In this document: positions 50,377-60,083 of the stretch, one piece after another
How the letters are laid out: each line of letters opens with the position of its first letter
How positions within the stretch are numbered: the first letter of the stretch is position 1
Position numbers and translations under genes: made by a program
DNA from: Hymenobacter terricola
GTDB lineage: Bacteria > Bacteroidota > Bacteroidia > Cytophagales > Hymenobacteraceae
Length of the DNA stretch: 64,000 nt
Direction: 5' to 3'
Assembly (NCBI RefSeq): GCF_017921975.2
Contig: NZ_JAGEMO020000004.1
Span: 310,001-374,000 of the forward strand
The notes under the pieces: model-generated
The model's input: only the letters and a program-made list of their open reading frames with translations
Told to the model about the DNA's origin: nothing
The model's database searches: none

Positions 50377-51607
50377 CATAATCGGCGGCGGACCCGCCGG
50401 CCTGCTGGCGGCCCAGCGGCTAGCTGAAGCTGGCCACCGGGTGCGGCTATTTGAGGCGCAGGCCACTGTGGGACGCAAGTTTTTGGTGGCCGGGCACGGC
50501 GGCTTCAACCTGAGCAATGCGGAAGAATTGCCGGGTTTCGCCAGCCGCTACGGGGCGGAAGAAAACCGGTTTCAAGCCTTGTTGCGGCACTTTTCGCCGG
50601 ATGACCTGCGGGCCTGGGCCGCCGATTTAGGCATCGAAACTTTTGTGGGTACCAGTGGGCGCATCTTTCCGGTGGCCGCGCACAAACCGGCGGACTTGCT
50701 GCGCGCCTGGTTGCAGCGACTGCGCGAGTTGGGGGTTGAAATCAATACCCGGCACCGCTGGCTGGGCTTTGTGGGTGCCACGGGCCTGCGCCTGCGCGAC
50801 GAAAACCCCGGGCCCGACGCGGGCCGTGAATTCGTGGTGGAGCCGGCTGCCACGGTGCTGGCCCTCGGCGGGGCCAGCTGGGCCAAAACCGGCTCCGATG
50901 GCGCGTGGGTGCCACTGTTGCAGGAAATAGGGGTGGCGGTGGTGCCCTTCGCCCCGGCCAACTGCGGCGCGGAGGTGGCGTGGTCGGCGTTTTTTCAGCA
51001 GAAAGTCGGCCGCGCTCCGCTCAAAAACATTGCCCTGCGGGTGAACGACGGAGCGGCGGTGCGCGGCGAAATCATGCTGACCGAATACGGGGTGGAAGGC
51101 ACGCCCGTGTATGCCCTGACTCCGCAGCTGCGGGCGGCCCTGGCCCGCGGCGGGCCGGCGGTGCTGCACCTCAGTTTGAAACCCGACCTACCCGCCCCTG
51201 CCCTCACTGCCCGGCTGCAGCTGCCGCGGGGCAAAGCATCTTTCCCCGACTTCCTGAAAAAAAACCTGCACCTGGGGCCGCCGGTGCCCACCCTGCTGCG
51301 CGAAGCCCGGCCCGACCTGCCAACTCAGAACCCCGAGGAGTTGGCGGCGCTGCTGACGGCCATGCCGTTGCCCGTAACGGGCCTGCGCCCGCTGGACGAG
51401 GCCATTTCAACGGCTGGCGGCGTAGCGTTTTCAGCGGTGGATGAACACCTGATGCTGCGGCAGCGGCCGGGCACCTTCGTGGCCGGCGAGATGCTGGATT
51501 GGGAAGCGCCCACCGGCGGCTACTTGCTGCAGGGCTGCTTCAGCACCGGGGCGTGGGTGGCGCGGGCCATCGGTTTGCCGGGCGCGGGAACGGCGGGAAA
51601 GGAGTAA
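50366..51607 (+). CDS. NAD(P)/FAD-dependent oxidoreductase, BaiN-like flavoprotein
   Basis: This 413-residue flavoprotein belongs to the BaiN/HI0933-like family (TIGR03862 group). The N-terminal dinucleotide motif is VIIGGGPAGLLAAQRLAEAG, followed by the family signature GRKFLVAGHGGFNLSNAEE; near the C-terminus ISTAGGVAF and GEMLDWEAPTGGYLLQGCFS complete it. Its substrate in vivo is not established. There is no ATG; the TTG at 50366 is the likely start and comes from the right arm of the heptamer hairpin. Confidence 0.88.
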   Translation: MLTVIIGGGPAGLLAAQRLAEAGHRVRLFEAQATVGRKFLVAGHGGFNLSNAEELPGFASRYGAEENRFQALLRHFSPDDLRAWAADLGIETFVGTSGRIFPVAAHKPADLLRAWLQRLRELGVEINTRHRWLGFVGATGLRLRDENPGPDAGREFVVEPAATVLALGGASWAKTGSDGAWVPLLQEIGVAVVPFAPANCGAEVAWSAFFQQKVGRAPLKNIALRVNDGAAVRGEIMLTEYGVEGTPVYALTPQLRAALARGGPAVLHLSLKPDLPAPALTARLQLPRGKASFPDFLKKNLHLGPPVPTLLREARPDLPTQNPEELAALLTAMPLPVTGLRPLDEAISTAGGVAFSAVDEHLMLRQRPGTFVAGEMLDWEAPTGGYLLQGCFSTGAWVARAIGLPGAGTAGKE

Positions 51608-51624
51608 GCAACGCTGCGCGGAAC

Positions 51625-51888
51625 TTACTTCTGGCTTTTTACCGCTTTTTCCTTTTCTTCGGCTTCGCGCAAAATCTGGCGGGCTTCGCCGAGCAGGCGG
51701 CGGCCGGGGTTCAGCTCGTCGCGGGCAATGAGGGCGAAGAGCAGGAAGAACGACGCCAGCGGCAGCAGCCAGCCCAGGGCAAACCACAGCCAGAACGACC
51801 GGCCCCGGCTGTGCGCGCAGTAGCCGGTGAGAATCGGGATGAAAGAAATGGCCACCGCCATCACGAACAGCATGTCGACGAAGAGCAT
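51625..51888 (-). CDS. Small hypothetical membrane protein
   Basis: This 87-residue protein has two hydrophobic segments (MLFVDMLFVMAVAISFIPIL and FWLWFALGWLLPLASFFLLF) and a basic-acidic amphipathic C-terminus (ARQILREAEEKEKAVK) that may form a coiled coil in the cytoplasm. It is not recognised. It is convergent with the flavoprotein gene, and its codon use matches that of the neighbours. Confidence 0.6.
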   Translation of the reverse strand: MLFVDMLFVMAVAISFIPILTGYCAHSRGRSFWLWFALGWLLPLASFFLLFALIARDELNPGRRLLGEARQILREAEEKEKAVKSQK

Positions 51889-52085
51889 AGGCTTGGCGAG
51901 GTTAGCGGGGAGAGGGCGCGACGGCTACGGCGGGCCGAAACGGGAGTCGAAGATACAAATTTATGAACAGGCCATGAAGCGCCCAACGAGGAAATTTGTT
52001 TCGTTTCGCCACTATCCGACCGTTTTTTCCGTAGTTCGGCCTGAAGTCGGGCCCGCAGCGGGGTCCGGCCGTCCTGTACTTGCCC

Positions 52086-53534
52086 ATGTGGGAACACCAA
52101 AGCCTGTTTCGCGTCTCCGCCCAGCTCTTCGCCGAAGGGGTTTTTAATCTGCTTGACCGCAGCCTGCGGCCCGAGGTTTTTCTCCTGGGTTTCGCCTCGG
52201 CCAAAGAGGGCGACGAACCCGAAGCCGTGGTGCTGGAGCCCACGTCCATCCGCTACTCGCCCACTGACTTCCAGCAGGTAAAGGCCAAAGCCGCCACCCT
52301 CGAAGCCAACGCAGGACCCCAGGGTTCTGTGTACCACTTGCACCCCAACGACCACGACCGGTCCGAAAAGCAGCACTGGTACGAGTTGGTGTGCCAGGCC
52401 ACTGAAAGCACGCTGAACACCATTACGGCCGCCCGCCACGAAAACCGGCGCTCGTTCTGCTCGGTGCCCGTGAGCCTGCAGGGCTACCTCGTGACGGTGG
52501 TGCTGCAGCTGGCGGCCGACTGCTACGACGGCTACTACGCCCTGCCCAAGCCCGCGACCGGCCGCCCGTCTAACCTGCCCCACGCGGCCACGCTGGAGTT
52601 TTTGCACGACTGCTCCCGCGCCCTGCGCGAGGCCGACACGGCCGACAACGACCAGCCCGTGCTCGACCGTGACTACAACGAGCTGCTGCGCTCGGCCGGC
52701 CGCCGGCTGATGCTGCGCGTGGCCCCCGCCGGCACCCACGGCCTGTACGATGCCTGCAACGGCGTGGCCGCCCTGCGCCACGAGGGCGACGAGGGCATCG
52801 GGACCATGCTCGTGAGCCGGCGCCTGCACCCGGCCGTGGTGCCCGTGCTCACCCTGGAAACGCCCGTGCCCATGCGCGACCACCGCTCCATCCGCAAGCT
52901 GCTGGAGCTGAGCGAAGGCCACACCGCCCTGATTTCGGACGCCTCGCACGTGTTCGGCCTGGGCCAGCTGGTGCCGGAGTCGGACTCGCAGTACGAGCCG
53001 CTGGTGACGGTGCATTTCACCAACCACTACAGCTGGGAAATAAGCCACGCCGGCCACATTCTCATGCGCGTGGTGAGCAACACGCCCCGGCTGCCGCAGG
53101 GCCGCGTGGCCGCCGACAACTTCGCCCGCATCATCCGCATCGTCTTCCCTTCGCTCGACGCCGATAGCACCGATTACCTCTGGGACCTGGCCCAGCAGGC
53201 CACCACGCAGCCCACGGGCACTATTCTGGTCATCACCCCCGGCGCGGCCAACGAAGCCAAGCGCCTCACCCGCCAATGCTTCCGGGTGGTGCCGCGCATC
53301 ATGACGCCTTCCGTGCTGCGGCTCGTTACGAACATCGACGGCGCGGTGCTCATCGAACCCAACGCCATGTGCCACGCCATTGGGGCCATTCTCGACGGGC
53401 TGGCCACGGAGAAAGGCGATTCATCGCGCGGCTCCCGCTACAACGGGGCGCTGCGCTACGTCAACAGCAGCAAATACCCCATGCTGGCCGTGGTGGTGAG
53501 CGAAGATGGCTGGATTGACTTGCTGCCTTCGTAA
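52086..53534 (+). CDS. DisA_N/DAC-domain protein, putative diadenylate cyclase with sensor N-terminus (DACNV-like)
   Basis: The C-terminal about 120 residues of this 482-residue protein carry the diadenylate cyclase (DAC) motifs: IDGAVLIEPNAMCHAIGAIL holds the DGA motif, and SSRGSRYNGALRYV takes the place of the RHR motif. A product of c-di-AMP is therefore plausible. The first about 350 residues have no known catalytic motif and resemble the N-terminal sensor type called DACNV that accompanies DAC domains in Bacteroidota; that name is from memory. The start is the ATG at 52086, just after a TTG at 52080. It is flanked by a small membrane gene and the convergent histidine kinase. Confidence 0.75.
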   Translation: MWEHQSLFRVSAQLFAEGVFNLLDRSLRPEVFLLGFASAKEGDEPEAVVLEPTSIRYSPTDFQQVKAKAATLEANAGPQGSVYHLHPNDHDRSEKQHWYELVCQATESTLNTITAARHENRRSFCSVPVSLQGYLVTVVLQLAADCYDGYYALPKPATGRPSNLPHAATLEFLHDCSRALREADTADNDQPVLDRDYNELLRSAGRRLMLRVAPAGTHGLYDACNGVAALRHEGDEGIGTMLVSRRLHPAVVPVLTLETPVPMRDHRSIRKLLELSEGHTALISDASHVFGLGQLVPESDSQYEPLVTVHFTNHYSWEISHAGHILMRVVSNTPRLPQGRVAADNFARIIRIVFPSLDADSTDYLWDLAQQATTQPTGTILVITPGAANEAKRLTRQCFRVVPRIMTPSVLRLVTNIDGAVLIEPNAMCHAIGAILDGLATEKGDSSRGSRYNGALRYVNSSKYPMLAVVVSEDGWIDLLPS

Positions 53535-53547
53535 CGAGACGCAGACG

Positions 53548-56500
53548 CTAGCGCATTTCCACCCGGGGAGCGGCTGTGATGAGGTCTAACAACAGCTGGC
53601 AGAGGTCGGCCTCTTCGTACGGCTTGGTCAGGCAGGCGTTCATACCGGCCGCCAGGTAGCCCGCCCGGTCGGCGGCAAAAGCATTGGCCGTGAGGGCAAT
53701 GATGGGAATGGCCGCCTTGGCCGCATTGGGATGCGCCCGAATGGCGGTTGTTACTTCCACTCCGCTCAGGCCTGGCATCTGAATGTCGAGAATGGCCGCG
53801 TCGTACGTGTGGTCCTGCAAGTGGGCCAGGGCATCGAGGCCGTTGCTCACCGGCTGCACCTGCACGCCCCAATACTCCAGCACGACCACAGCAATCCACT
53901 GATTGACCAGGTTGTCCTCGGCGAGCAGCACGCGGCGGCCCCGCAGGCCTTCGTAGGACACGCTGCCGGGAGCCGGCGGCTGTGCGGCAGCCGCTTCGCC
54001 GGGCCGGGCCAGGGTGAGGCGAAACGAAAACGTGGTGCCGGCGCCGGGCTCGCTGCACAGCCGCAGCACGCCCCCCATTTGGCTCACCAGCTGCTGGCTG
54101 ATGCTCAGGCCCAGGCCCGTGCCGCCAAAACGGCTGCTGGTTTCGGCACTGGCCTGGGTGAAGGCTTCAAAAATGTGTTCCTGCTGCTCGGGCGCGATGC
54201 CGATGCCGGTGTCCGTCACCCAGAACCGGAGGGTAAGCTCCCGGGGCAGGTCGCGCAACACCTCCGCCCCGAGCCGGACGCTGCCCTGCTCGGTAAACTT
54301 GATGGCATTTGAGAGCAGGTTGAGCAGCACCTGGTGCAGCCGGTACGCGTCGCCGAGCACGCGTGGGGCGGCGGTGCGCAAGGGTTCGACGGTAAACTGC
54401 AGCCCTTTTTGCGCGGCCAGCGCCGCCACGGTCTGGCCGGCCCCGTGCAGGGCCACGGCCAGGTCGAAGGGCGCGTAGTCGAGCTCCAGGTGCCGGGTGG
54501 TGATTTTGGCCATGTCCAACACGTCGTTGACCAGCGCCAGCAGGTGCCGGCCCGCGTGCTGCATGGTGCTCAGGTATTCGCGCTGGGGCGCGGTAAGGGA
54601 CGTTTTTTGCAACAGGCTCGCCATGCCCAGCACGCCGTTGAGCGGCGTCCGGATTTCGTGGCTCATGCGGGCCAGGAAAGCTTCCTTGGCCTGGGCATTT
54701 TCGTCGGCTTCCAGTTTGGCTTGCCGCAGCTCCCTTTGCGCCAGCACCCCCACGGTCACATCGTACCCCGAAGCCACCACGTAGGGCGAGCAGCCCTCCT
54801 CGGCCACCTGATACGTGTAGTACTGCAGGTAGCGCTGCTCGCCGGCGCTGGTTCGCATCATAATCAGGCGGGCCTGCGGTTCCCGGGGCGTGATGCCGTC
54901 GAGGTAGCCCTGCAAGGCCGCATGACTCTCCGGGGGCAGGATTTCGCGCAGGTGCCGGCCCACCAGCTGCGCGGCGGGCACGCCCAGAAGCCGCTCAATG
55001 GCCGGGTTCACCGAAAGCACCAGGCCTTGCAAGTCGTGGGTGCAAATCAGGGCCTGCGAGTAATGCACCAGGTCGCGGTACTGTTTTTCGCGGCGTTCCA
55101 GCTCCTGGCGGGCCTGCTTGACGGCGGTAATATCGGTGCTGATGGTCAGGATTTCCACCTGCCCGTCGGCCCGCACCATCGGGCGCTTGTGCACCTGGTA
55201 GTACAGCATTTCACCGGAGTCCATGGTGAAGGGCAGCTCCACGGTCAGGGCCTGCCGGGTGGTCCACACCTGCTGGTTCAGGTCTTTTGCCTGGTGCCGC
55301 TCGTTCAGAATCACGGGGTTTGGCCCATCGGCGCGGTGGTGCGCGCTGCGCGCGAGGGCCTGGTCGTAGGCCTTATTGGAAAACGACACGTTGCCGCCGG
55401 GGTCCACCACGTACAGCACGTTGGGCAGGGTGTCCACAATCTGGCGGATGAAGGCCTGCTGCTCCTGCAGCTGCTCCTGCACTTTGTGCTGCAGCTTTTC
55501 GGCCGTGTAGCGGGCCGTGATGTCGATGCCCGAGCCCACCACCAGCCGCAGGGAGCCATCGGCGTTGAAAACCGGCCGCAGGTGGCGCAGCATCAGCTTG
55601 GGGCGCTGCTTGGCGTCGGTGCGCATCTCCTCCCACGACACATCGGTGCGGGTGCGCACGGCCAGGTCGAAGTATTGTTCCCGCTTCTCGGCCACCCCGG
55701 CGGGCTGGTGCCGCTGGCGGAGGGCAAAGTATTCGGCGTTGTTCAGGCCGATGATTTGCTGGCGCACCGCCGGGTCCGCAATCGACGAAGGATTGACGAA
55801 CAGATACCGGTGTTCGGCGTCGAAAATGGCCACGTCCACCGGGAGCAGGTTCAGGATGGATTCGTAGAACTCCTGCTGCCGGGCCGCCTTTTCTTCGGCC
55901 TGTTTCCGCTCCGAGATGTCGACGCCGCAGCCAATGACCCGCAGCTCGCCGTTGGGCCCCGTCATGGGCCGAAACCGCATTAATAAGTGCTGCTGCCCGG
56001 TGCTGCCCGAGCTCATTTCCTCCCACTCCACTTCCCGCTGCTCCCGCACCGCCTCGGCAAAAGCGGCGCTTCGCCGCCTGGCCATGCCCGACGGGCGCTG
56101 CCGGTAGTGGCAGGCCTCTTCGTTGGTCTTGCCAATCATCCAGGCGCGGATGACGGGGTCGGGCTCCACCGCCGGGTTGAGAAACAGGTAACGGTGTCCG
56201 GCATCGAAAACGGCCACCCGCGTGGGCACCTGCTCCAGCACTCCTTCGTAGAAAAACCGCTGTTGGGTCAGGCGTTGCTCGGTTTGCTGCCGCGCCGTAA
56301 TGTCGGTCAGGTACAGCGTCACAGAATGATGGTCGGGCATGGCCACCGCCGTGCACAGAAAGTGCTGCCCGGCCAGCGCCAGCGCCTGTTGGTGCTGCGC
56401 CGGCGTGCGCAGGGCCGCCTGCACCAGGGGCAGCAGGCCACCTGCTGCGGCCAGGACTTGCAGGAGCGGCTCCGCGGCCGGGTTGGCGTAGAGGAGGTCG

Positions 56501-57096
56501 CCGGTGGCGGCCAGGCGTAGAATGGGGTTGGGATTTTGCTGGGGGATGAACGCCAACGTGCGAATCTGCGCGTCGCGCAGGTGGCGGTCCGTCACGTCGC
56601 GGTAGCAAATCAGCCGCCCCGCCTGCACGGCATCCAGCACCAGGTAGTCCAATTCCAGCATCCGCCCATCGGCGAGCACAAATGCTTCGTGCAACACGGT
56701 TTGCCCCGCCGCATTCAGCGCCTCAACGCGTGCTTTGAAGGCCGCAGGGTCTTTGAAAGCTTTGCTGATGGAAACGGCCGCCGGGGCAACGGGCGCGCCG
56801 GCTTCGGCCGGCGCCACGGGCCGGAGGCCGAACAGCTCCCAAAAATGCTGGTTGACAAACCGGATTTGCCCCTCCTCGTCAACCTGTACCAAGGCTTCCC
56901 GCGCATTCTGCACGAGGGCCGTGAGCTGGGTATGGTGGCGCAGGGCGCTGCTGGCCGTCGTCGCCAGCTGTTGTTCGAGTGCCACAATGCGGGCCTGGGC
57001 CGCGAGCAGCGCGGCTTCCGCCTGGGCGCCACGGGTGCGCTCGGCTGCCAGTTGCGCGGCCCACTCGGCGTCGGAAGAAGTGCGCTCGGTACTCAT
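53548..57096 (-). CDS. Hybrid sensor histidine kinase/response regulator with six PAS domains
   Basis: This 1182-residue soluble signalling protein has an N-terminal coiled coil (about 10-55), then six PAS domains by motif spacing (about 60-165, 175-270, 285-400, 405-525, 545-650, 665-785), each joined by DITxR-like ends such as YLTDITARQQTEQRL and GVDISERKQAEEKA. HisKA follows with the phosphoacceptor His in AFLARMSHEIRTPLNGVLG, then the ATPase domain (NLLSNAIKFTEQG, DTGIGI, GGTGLGLSIS) and a C-terminal receiver with the phospho-Asp in AAILDIQMPGLSG. No membrane helix is seen, so it senses a cytoplasmic signal. The ATG at 57096 is preferred to the TTG at 57102. Confidence 0.94.
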   Translation of the reverse strand: MSTERTSSDAEWAAQLAAERTRGAQAEAALLAAQARIVALEQQLATTASSALRHHTQLTALVQNAREALVQVDEEGQIRFVNQHFWELFGLRPVAPAEAGAPVAPAAVSISKAFKDPAAFKARVEALNAAGQTVLHEAFVLADGRMLELDYLVLDAVQAGRLICYRDVTDRHLRDAQIRTLAFIPQQNPNPILRLAATGDLLYANPAAEPLLQVLAAAGGLLPLVQAALRTPAQHQQALALAGQHFLCTAVAMPDHHSVTLYLTDITARQQTEQRLTQQRFFYEGVLEQVPTRVAVFDAGHRYLFLNPAVEPDPVIRAWMIGKTNEEACHYRQRPSGMARRRSAAFAEAVREQREVEWEEMSSGSTGQQHLLMRFRPMTGPNGELRVIGCGVDISERKQAEEKAARQQEFYESILNLLPVDVAIFDAEHRYLFVNPSSIADPAVRQQIIGLNNAEYFALRQRHQPAGVAEKREQYFDLAVRTRTDVSWEEMRTDAKQRPKLMLRHLRPVFNADGSLRLVVGSGIDITARYTAEKLQHKVQEQLQEQQAFIRQIVDTLPNVLYVVDPGGNVSFSNKAYDQALARSAHHRADGPNPVILNERHQAKDLNQQVWTTRQALTVELPFTMDSGEMLYYQVHKRPMVRADGQVEILTISTDITAVKQARQELERREKQYRDLVHYSQALICTHDLQGLVLSVNPAIERLLGVPAAQLVGRHLREILPPESHAALQGYLDGITPREPQARLIMMRTSAGEQRYLQYYTYQVAEEGCSPYVVASGYDVTVGVLAQRELRQAKLEADENAQAKEAFLARMSHEIRTPLNGVLGMASLLQKTSLTAPQREYLSTMQHAGRHLLALVNDVLDMAKITTRHLELDYAPFDLAVALHGAGQTVAALAAQKGLQFTVEPLRTAAPRVLGDAYRLHQVLLNLLSNAIKFTEQGSVRLGAEVLRDLPRELTLRFWVTDTGIGIAPEQQEHIFEAFTQASAETSSRFGGTGLGLSISQQLVSQMGGVLRLCSEPGAGTTFSFRLTLARPGEAAAAQPPAPGSVSYEGLRGRRVLLAEDNLVNQWIAVVVLEYWGVQVQPVSNGLDALAHLQDHTYDAAILDIQMPGLSGVEVTTAIRAHPNAAKAAIPIIALTANAFAADRAGYLAAGMNACLTKPYEEADLCQLLLDLITAAPRVEMR

Positions 57097-57305
57097 GGCC
57101 AAAGGCAGAAATGGGCAGCAGAGTGGGAATACCCGGCAGTGGAAACATGCTGCCAGGCAAGGAATTTGAATGATAAACTCCTCTGTTCACAAAGAAAATA
57201 CATTTATCGGCATTGCCCAATCCCGCGCTGCACTTGTGCAAGGCAGAACTGTACTATGGTTTATAGGCCTATACGAGCAGGCAGGCCACGGGCCGGCCGG
57301 GGCCC

Positions 57306-58295
<990 letters not shown>

Positions 58296-58347
58296 AACTG
58301 ATAAAATGGGTGAGCTTCGAAAGAAAGTGCGGGCACCGCTTGTTGTA

Positions 58348-58454
58348 CAGTACGTGCCGCCTGTTAAAACAGTACGTGCCGCCTGTTAAAACAGTACGTG
58401 CCGCCTGTTAAAACAGTAAACAGTACGTGCCGCCTGTTAAAGTAGTACGCGCCA
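58348..58454. repeat. Tandem array of a 22-bp unit
   Basis: Four copies of ACAGTACGTGCCGCCTGTTA plus AA occur at 58348-58369, 58370-58391, 58392-58413 and, after a 7-bp partial unit, 58421-58442; a decayed fifth follows. The unit is not a multiple of 3, so the array is not a coding repeat. Confidence 0.9.
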
Positions 58455-58501
58455 GGGTTCCAAAGCGGCCAAACCACCTTTGATTTTGCAGACTTTTTCC
58501 T

Positions 58502-58745
58502 AATTCCCGCCACGGGCTTCCTTACTGTCGCCACGCTTCTCCCTACTGTCGCCACGGCTTTCCAAACTGCCGCCTCACCTCCCCAAACTCCCGCCCCACC
58601 CTTGCGCACTGCCGCCCCGGGTTTCCTCACTGCCGCCACGCCTTTCCGCACTGCCGCCGTGCTCTTCCTCACTGCCGCCACGGGTTCCCTAACCCAGGAT
58701 TCACCCTGAAAACCCCTCGCCTCACCTTTCCTCATCCCCGCCTCA
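58502..58745. repeat. Tandem array with exact 21-bp period
   Basis: The core CGCC with its ACTGCCGCCACGG-like surroundings starts at 58508 and recurs every 21 bp at 58529, 58550, 58571, 58592, 58613, 58634, 58655 and 58676, then in phase at 58718 and 58739. Unit sequences vary, but the spacing does not. On the minus strand this gives heptads such as AAVRKPV; the plus strand gives TAATGFL-like heptads. It lies just upstream of the promoter at 58770. Confidence 0.85.
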
Positions 58746-58769
58746 CCTTTCCCTCACGCTTGCCGGCCG

Positions 58770-58777
58770 TACCTTTG
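58770..58777 (+). promoter_or_regulatory. -7 promoter element for the gene at 58782
   Basis: TACCTTTG, a TAnnTTTG match, ends 4 bp before the GTG start, so the transcript is nearly leaderless. Confidence 0.55.
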
Positions 58778-58781
58778 CCCC

Positions 58782-59240
58782 GTGAAATTCTCCCTCAAAA
58801 ACACCCTGCGCGTAGCCCTCACGGCCCTGGCCCCGGCGCTGGCCGCCTGCCCCTCCCCCACCAAGCCCATCGACGAGCGCGGCCCGGCCTCGCCGGCCAG
58901 TGCCGCCGAAATGGTGCTCATGGCCCGCCACGACTCCCTCATGGCCCAGACCAGCCAGCTCTACGAGTTCAAGAGCAAGCTTTCGGGCTACCACTCCCAG
59001 GCCGTGGCGCCCTACATCCACGGGCTGCTGGCCGCCGATGCCGCCATGATGAGCTGGATGCACCAGTACAAAGCCCCCGACACCACGGCCGTGCCCGCCA
59101 CCCGCCTCGCCTATTTCCAGCAGCAGCAGCAGGTGCTCAATGCCGTGCAGCGGCAGTACCGCGCCACCCTGGACTCGGCCACCCGCTTCACCACCGAGCA
59201 CCCCGCCGCCGGGGATGTGCGGCCCACCCCTTCCAACTAA
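58782..59240 (+). CDS. Hypothetical lipoprotein upstream of SCO1
   Basis: This 152-residue exported protein starts at a GTG with a lipoprotein-like signal (MKFSLKNTLRVALTALAPALAACPSP). The mature part is helical and Met/Gln-rich (EMVLMARHDSLMAQTSQLYEFK, MMSWMHQYK, YFQQQQQVLNAVQRQYR). The Met-rich helices and the position 8 bp before a SCO gene suggest a part in copper handling or cytochrome oxidase assembly, but this is inference only; I do not recognise the family. Confidence 0.72.
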   Translation: MKFSLKNTLRVALTALAPALAACPSPTKPIDERGPASPASAAEMVLMARHDSLMAQTSQLYEFKSKLSGYHSQAVAPYIHGLLAADAAMMSWMHQYKAPDTTAVPATRLAYFQQQQQVLNAVQRQYRATLDSATRFTTEHPAAGDVRPTPSN

Positions 59241-59248
59241 CCGCCGCC

Positions 59249-59944
59249 ATGCTGCTCCACCGCCTGTTGCTGCCCGTCGGGGCCGCCCTGTTCCTTGCCG
59301 TCACGGCCTGCACCGCGCCGCCCAAGCAAGCCGCCCAGCTGCCCATCATGGGCGAGCGCGACGTGCGCCCCCGCGCCGATGGCGGCCCCGCCGACACGGT
59401 GTTTGCCACCGTGCCCCGCTTCCGCCTCACCGACCAGGCCCGGCAGGTCATCACCAACCAAACCTTTGCCGGCCGGGCCTACGTGGCCGATTTCTTCTTT
59501 GCCACCTGCCCCGGCATCTGCCCCAAAATGCAGGGCGAGCTGCTGAAAGTGTACACCAAATTTGCCGCCGATAAGCGCGTGGTGTTCCTCTCGCACACCA
59601 TCGACCCGGCCCACGACACCATTCCCGTGCTCCGGGACTACGCCCAGCGCCTGGGCATCACCGACGCCAGCCGCTGGCACTTTGCCACCACCGGCGCCCA
59701 CGGCGAGCCCACGGCCAAAGACACCGTGTTCCAGCTGGCGCGGGCCTACTTCACCGCCGCCCTCCCCGACAAGCAGGCCCCCGGCGGCTTCGCCCACAAC
59801 GGCACCTTCGCCCTCGTGGACGACCAGGGCCACATTCGCGGCCTCTACGACAGCCTCAACCCCAAGGAAGTGGCCCGGCTGATTGAAGAATTGCCCATCC
59901 TGCTGGCCGAAATCGACAGCCGCAAAGCAGTGGCCGGGAAGTAG
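59249..59944 (+). CDS. SCO1/SenC family copper-binding protein
   Basis: SCO proteins deliver copper to the CuA site of cytochrome c oxidase. This 231-residue lipoprotein-like protein starts MLLHRLLLPVGAALFLAVTA with a Cys at residue 21, and has a thioredoxin-like fold with the copper motif DFFFATCPGICPKM (CxxxC) and the third ligand His in GGFAHNGTFALVD. The ATG at 59249 gives the export signal. The cytochrome c gene follows, which fits a respiratory role. Confidence 0.92.
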   Translation: MLLHRLLLPVGAALFLAVTACTAPPKQAAQLPIMGERDVRPRADGGPADTVFATVPRFRLTDQARQVITNQTFAGRAYVADFFFATCPGICPKMQGELLKVYTKFAADKRVVFLSHTIDPAHDTIPVLRDYAQRLGITDASRWHFATTGAHGEPTAKDTVFQLARAYFTAALPDKQAPGGFAHNGTFALVDDQGHIRGLYDSLNPKEVARLIEELPILLAEIDSRKAVAGK

Positions 59945-59960
59945 GGCGCGGAGTAAACAA

Positions 59961-60073
59961 GAACGTCATGCGGACCAAGAACGTCATGCCGAGCGCCGCG
60001 AAGCATCTCGCGTGCAATACTAACCCAATCGTTGAACGATGCGAGCAAGATGCTTCGCTACGCTCTGCATGAC
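59961..60073. repeat. GTCATGC-type palindromic repeat (copy 4)
   Basis: A partial end (GAACGTCATGCGG, 59961) precedes a full copy starting GAACGTCATGCCGAGCGCCG at 59979, with the right arm TTCGCTACGCTCTGCATGAC ending near 60073. The right arm runs into the start of the cytochrome c gene. Confidence 0.8.
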
Positions 60074-60083
60074 CGTGTTTTCC

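Noticed and set aside
54334..55983. Plus-strand open frame opposite the histidine kinase
   Set aside because: Antisense to well-defined PAS and HisKA motifs; no recognisable domain of its own.
58348..58454. CRISPR array
   Set aside because: The 22-bp units are directly adjacent with no unique spacers, and no cas genes are in the window.
58364..58735. Minus-strand 124-codon frame across both tandem arrays as a gene
   Set aside because: The 22-bp part changes frame at each unit and gives unrelated peptide repeats; the frame is open by low-complexity composition. The 21-bp part alone is kept as a finding.
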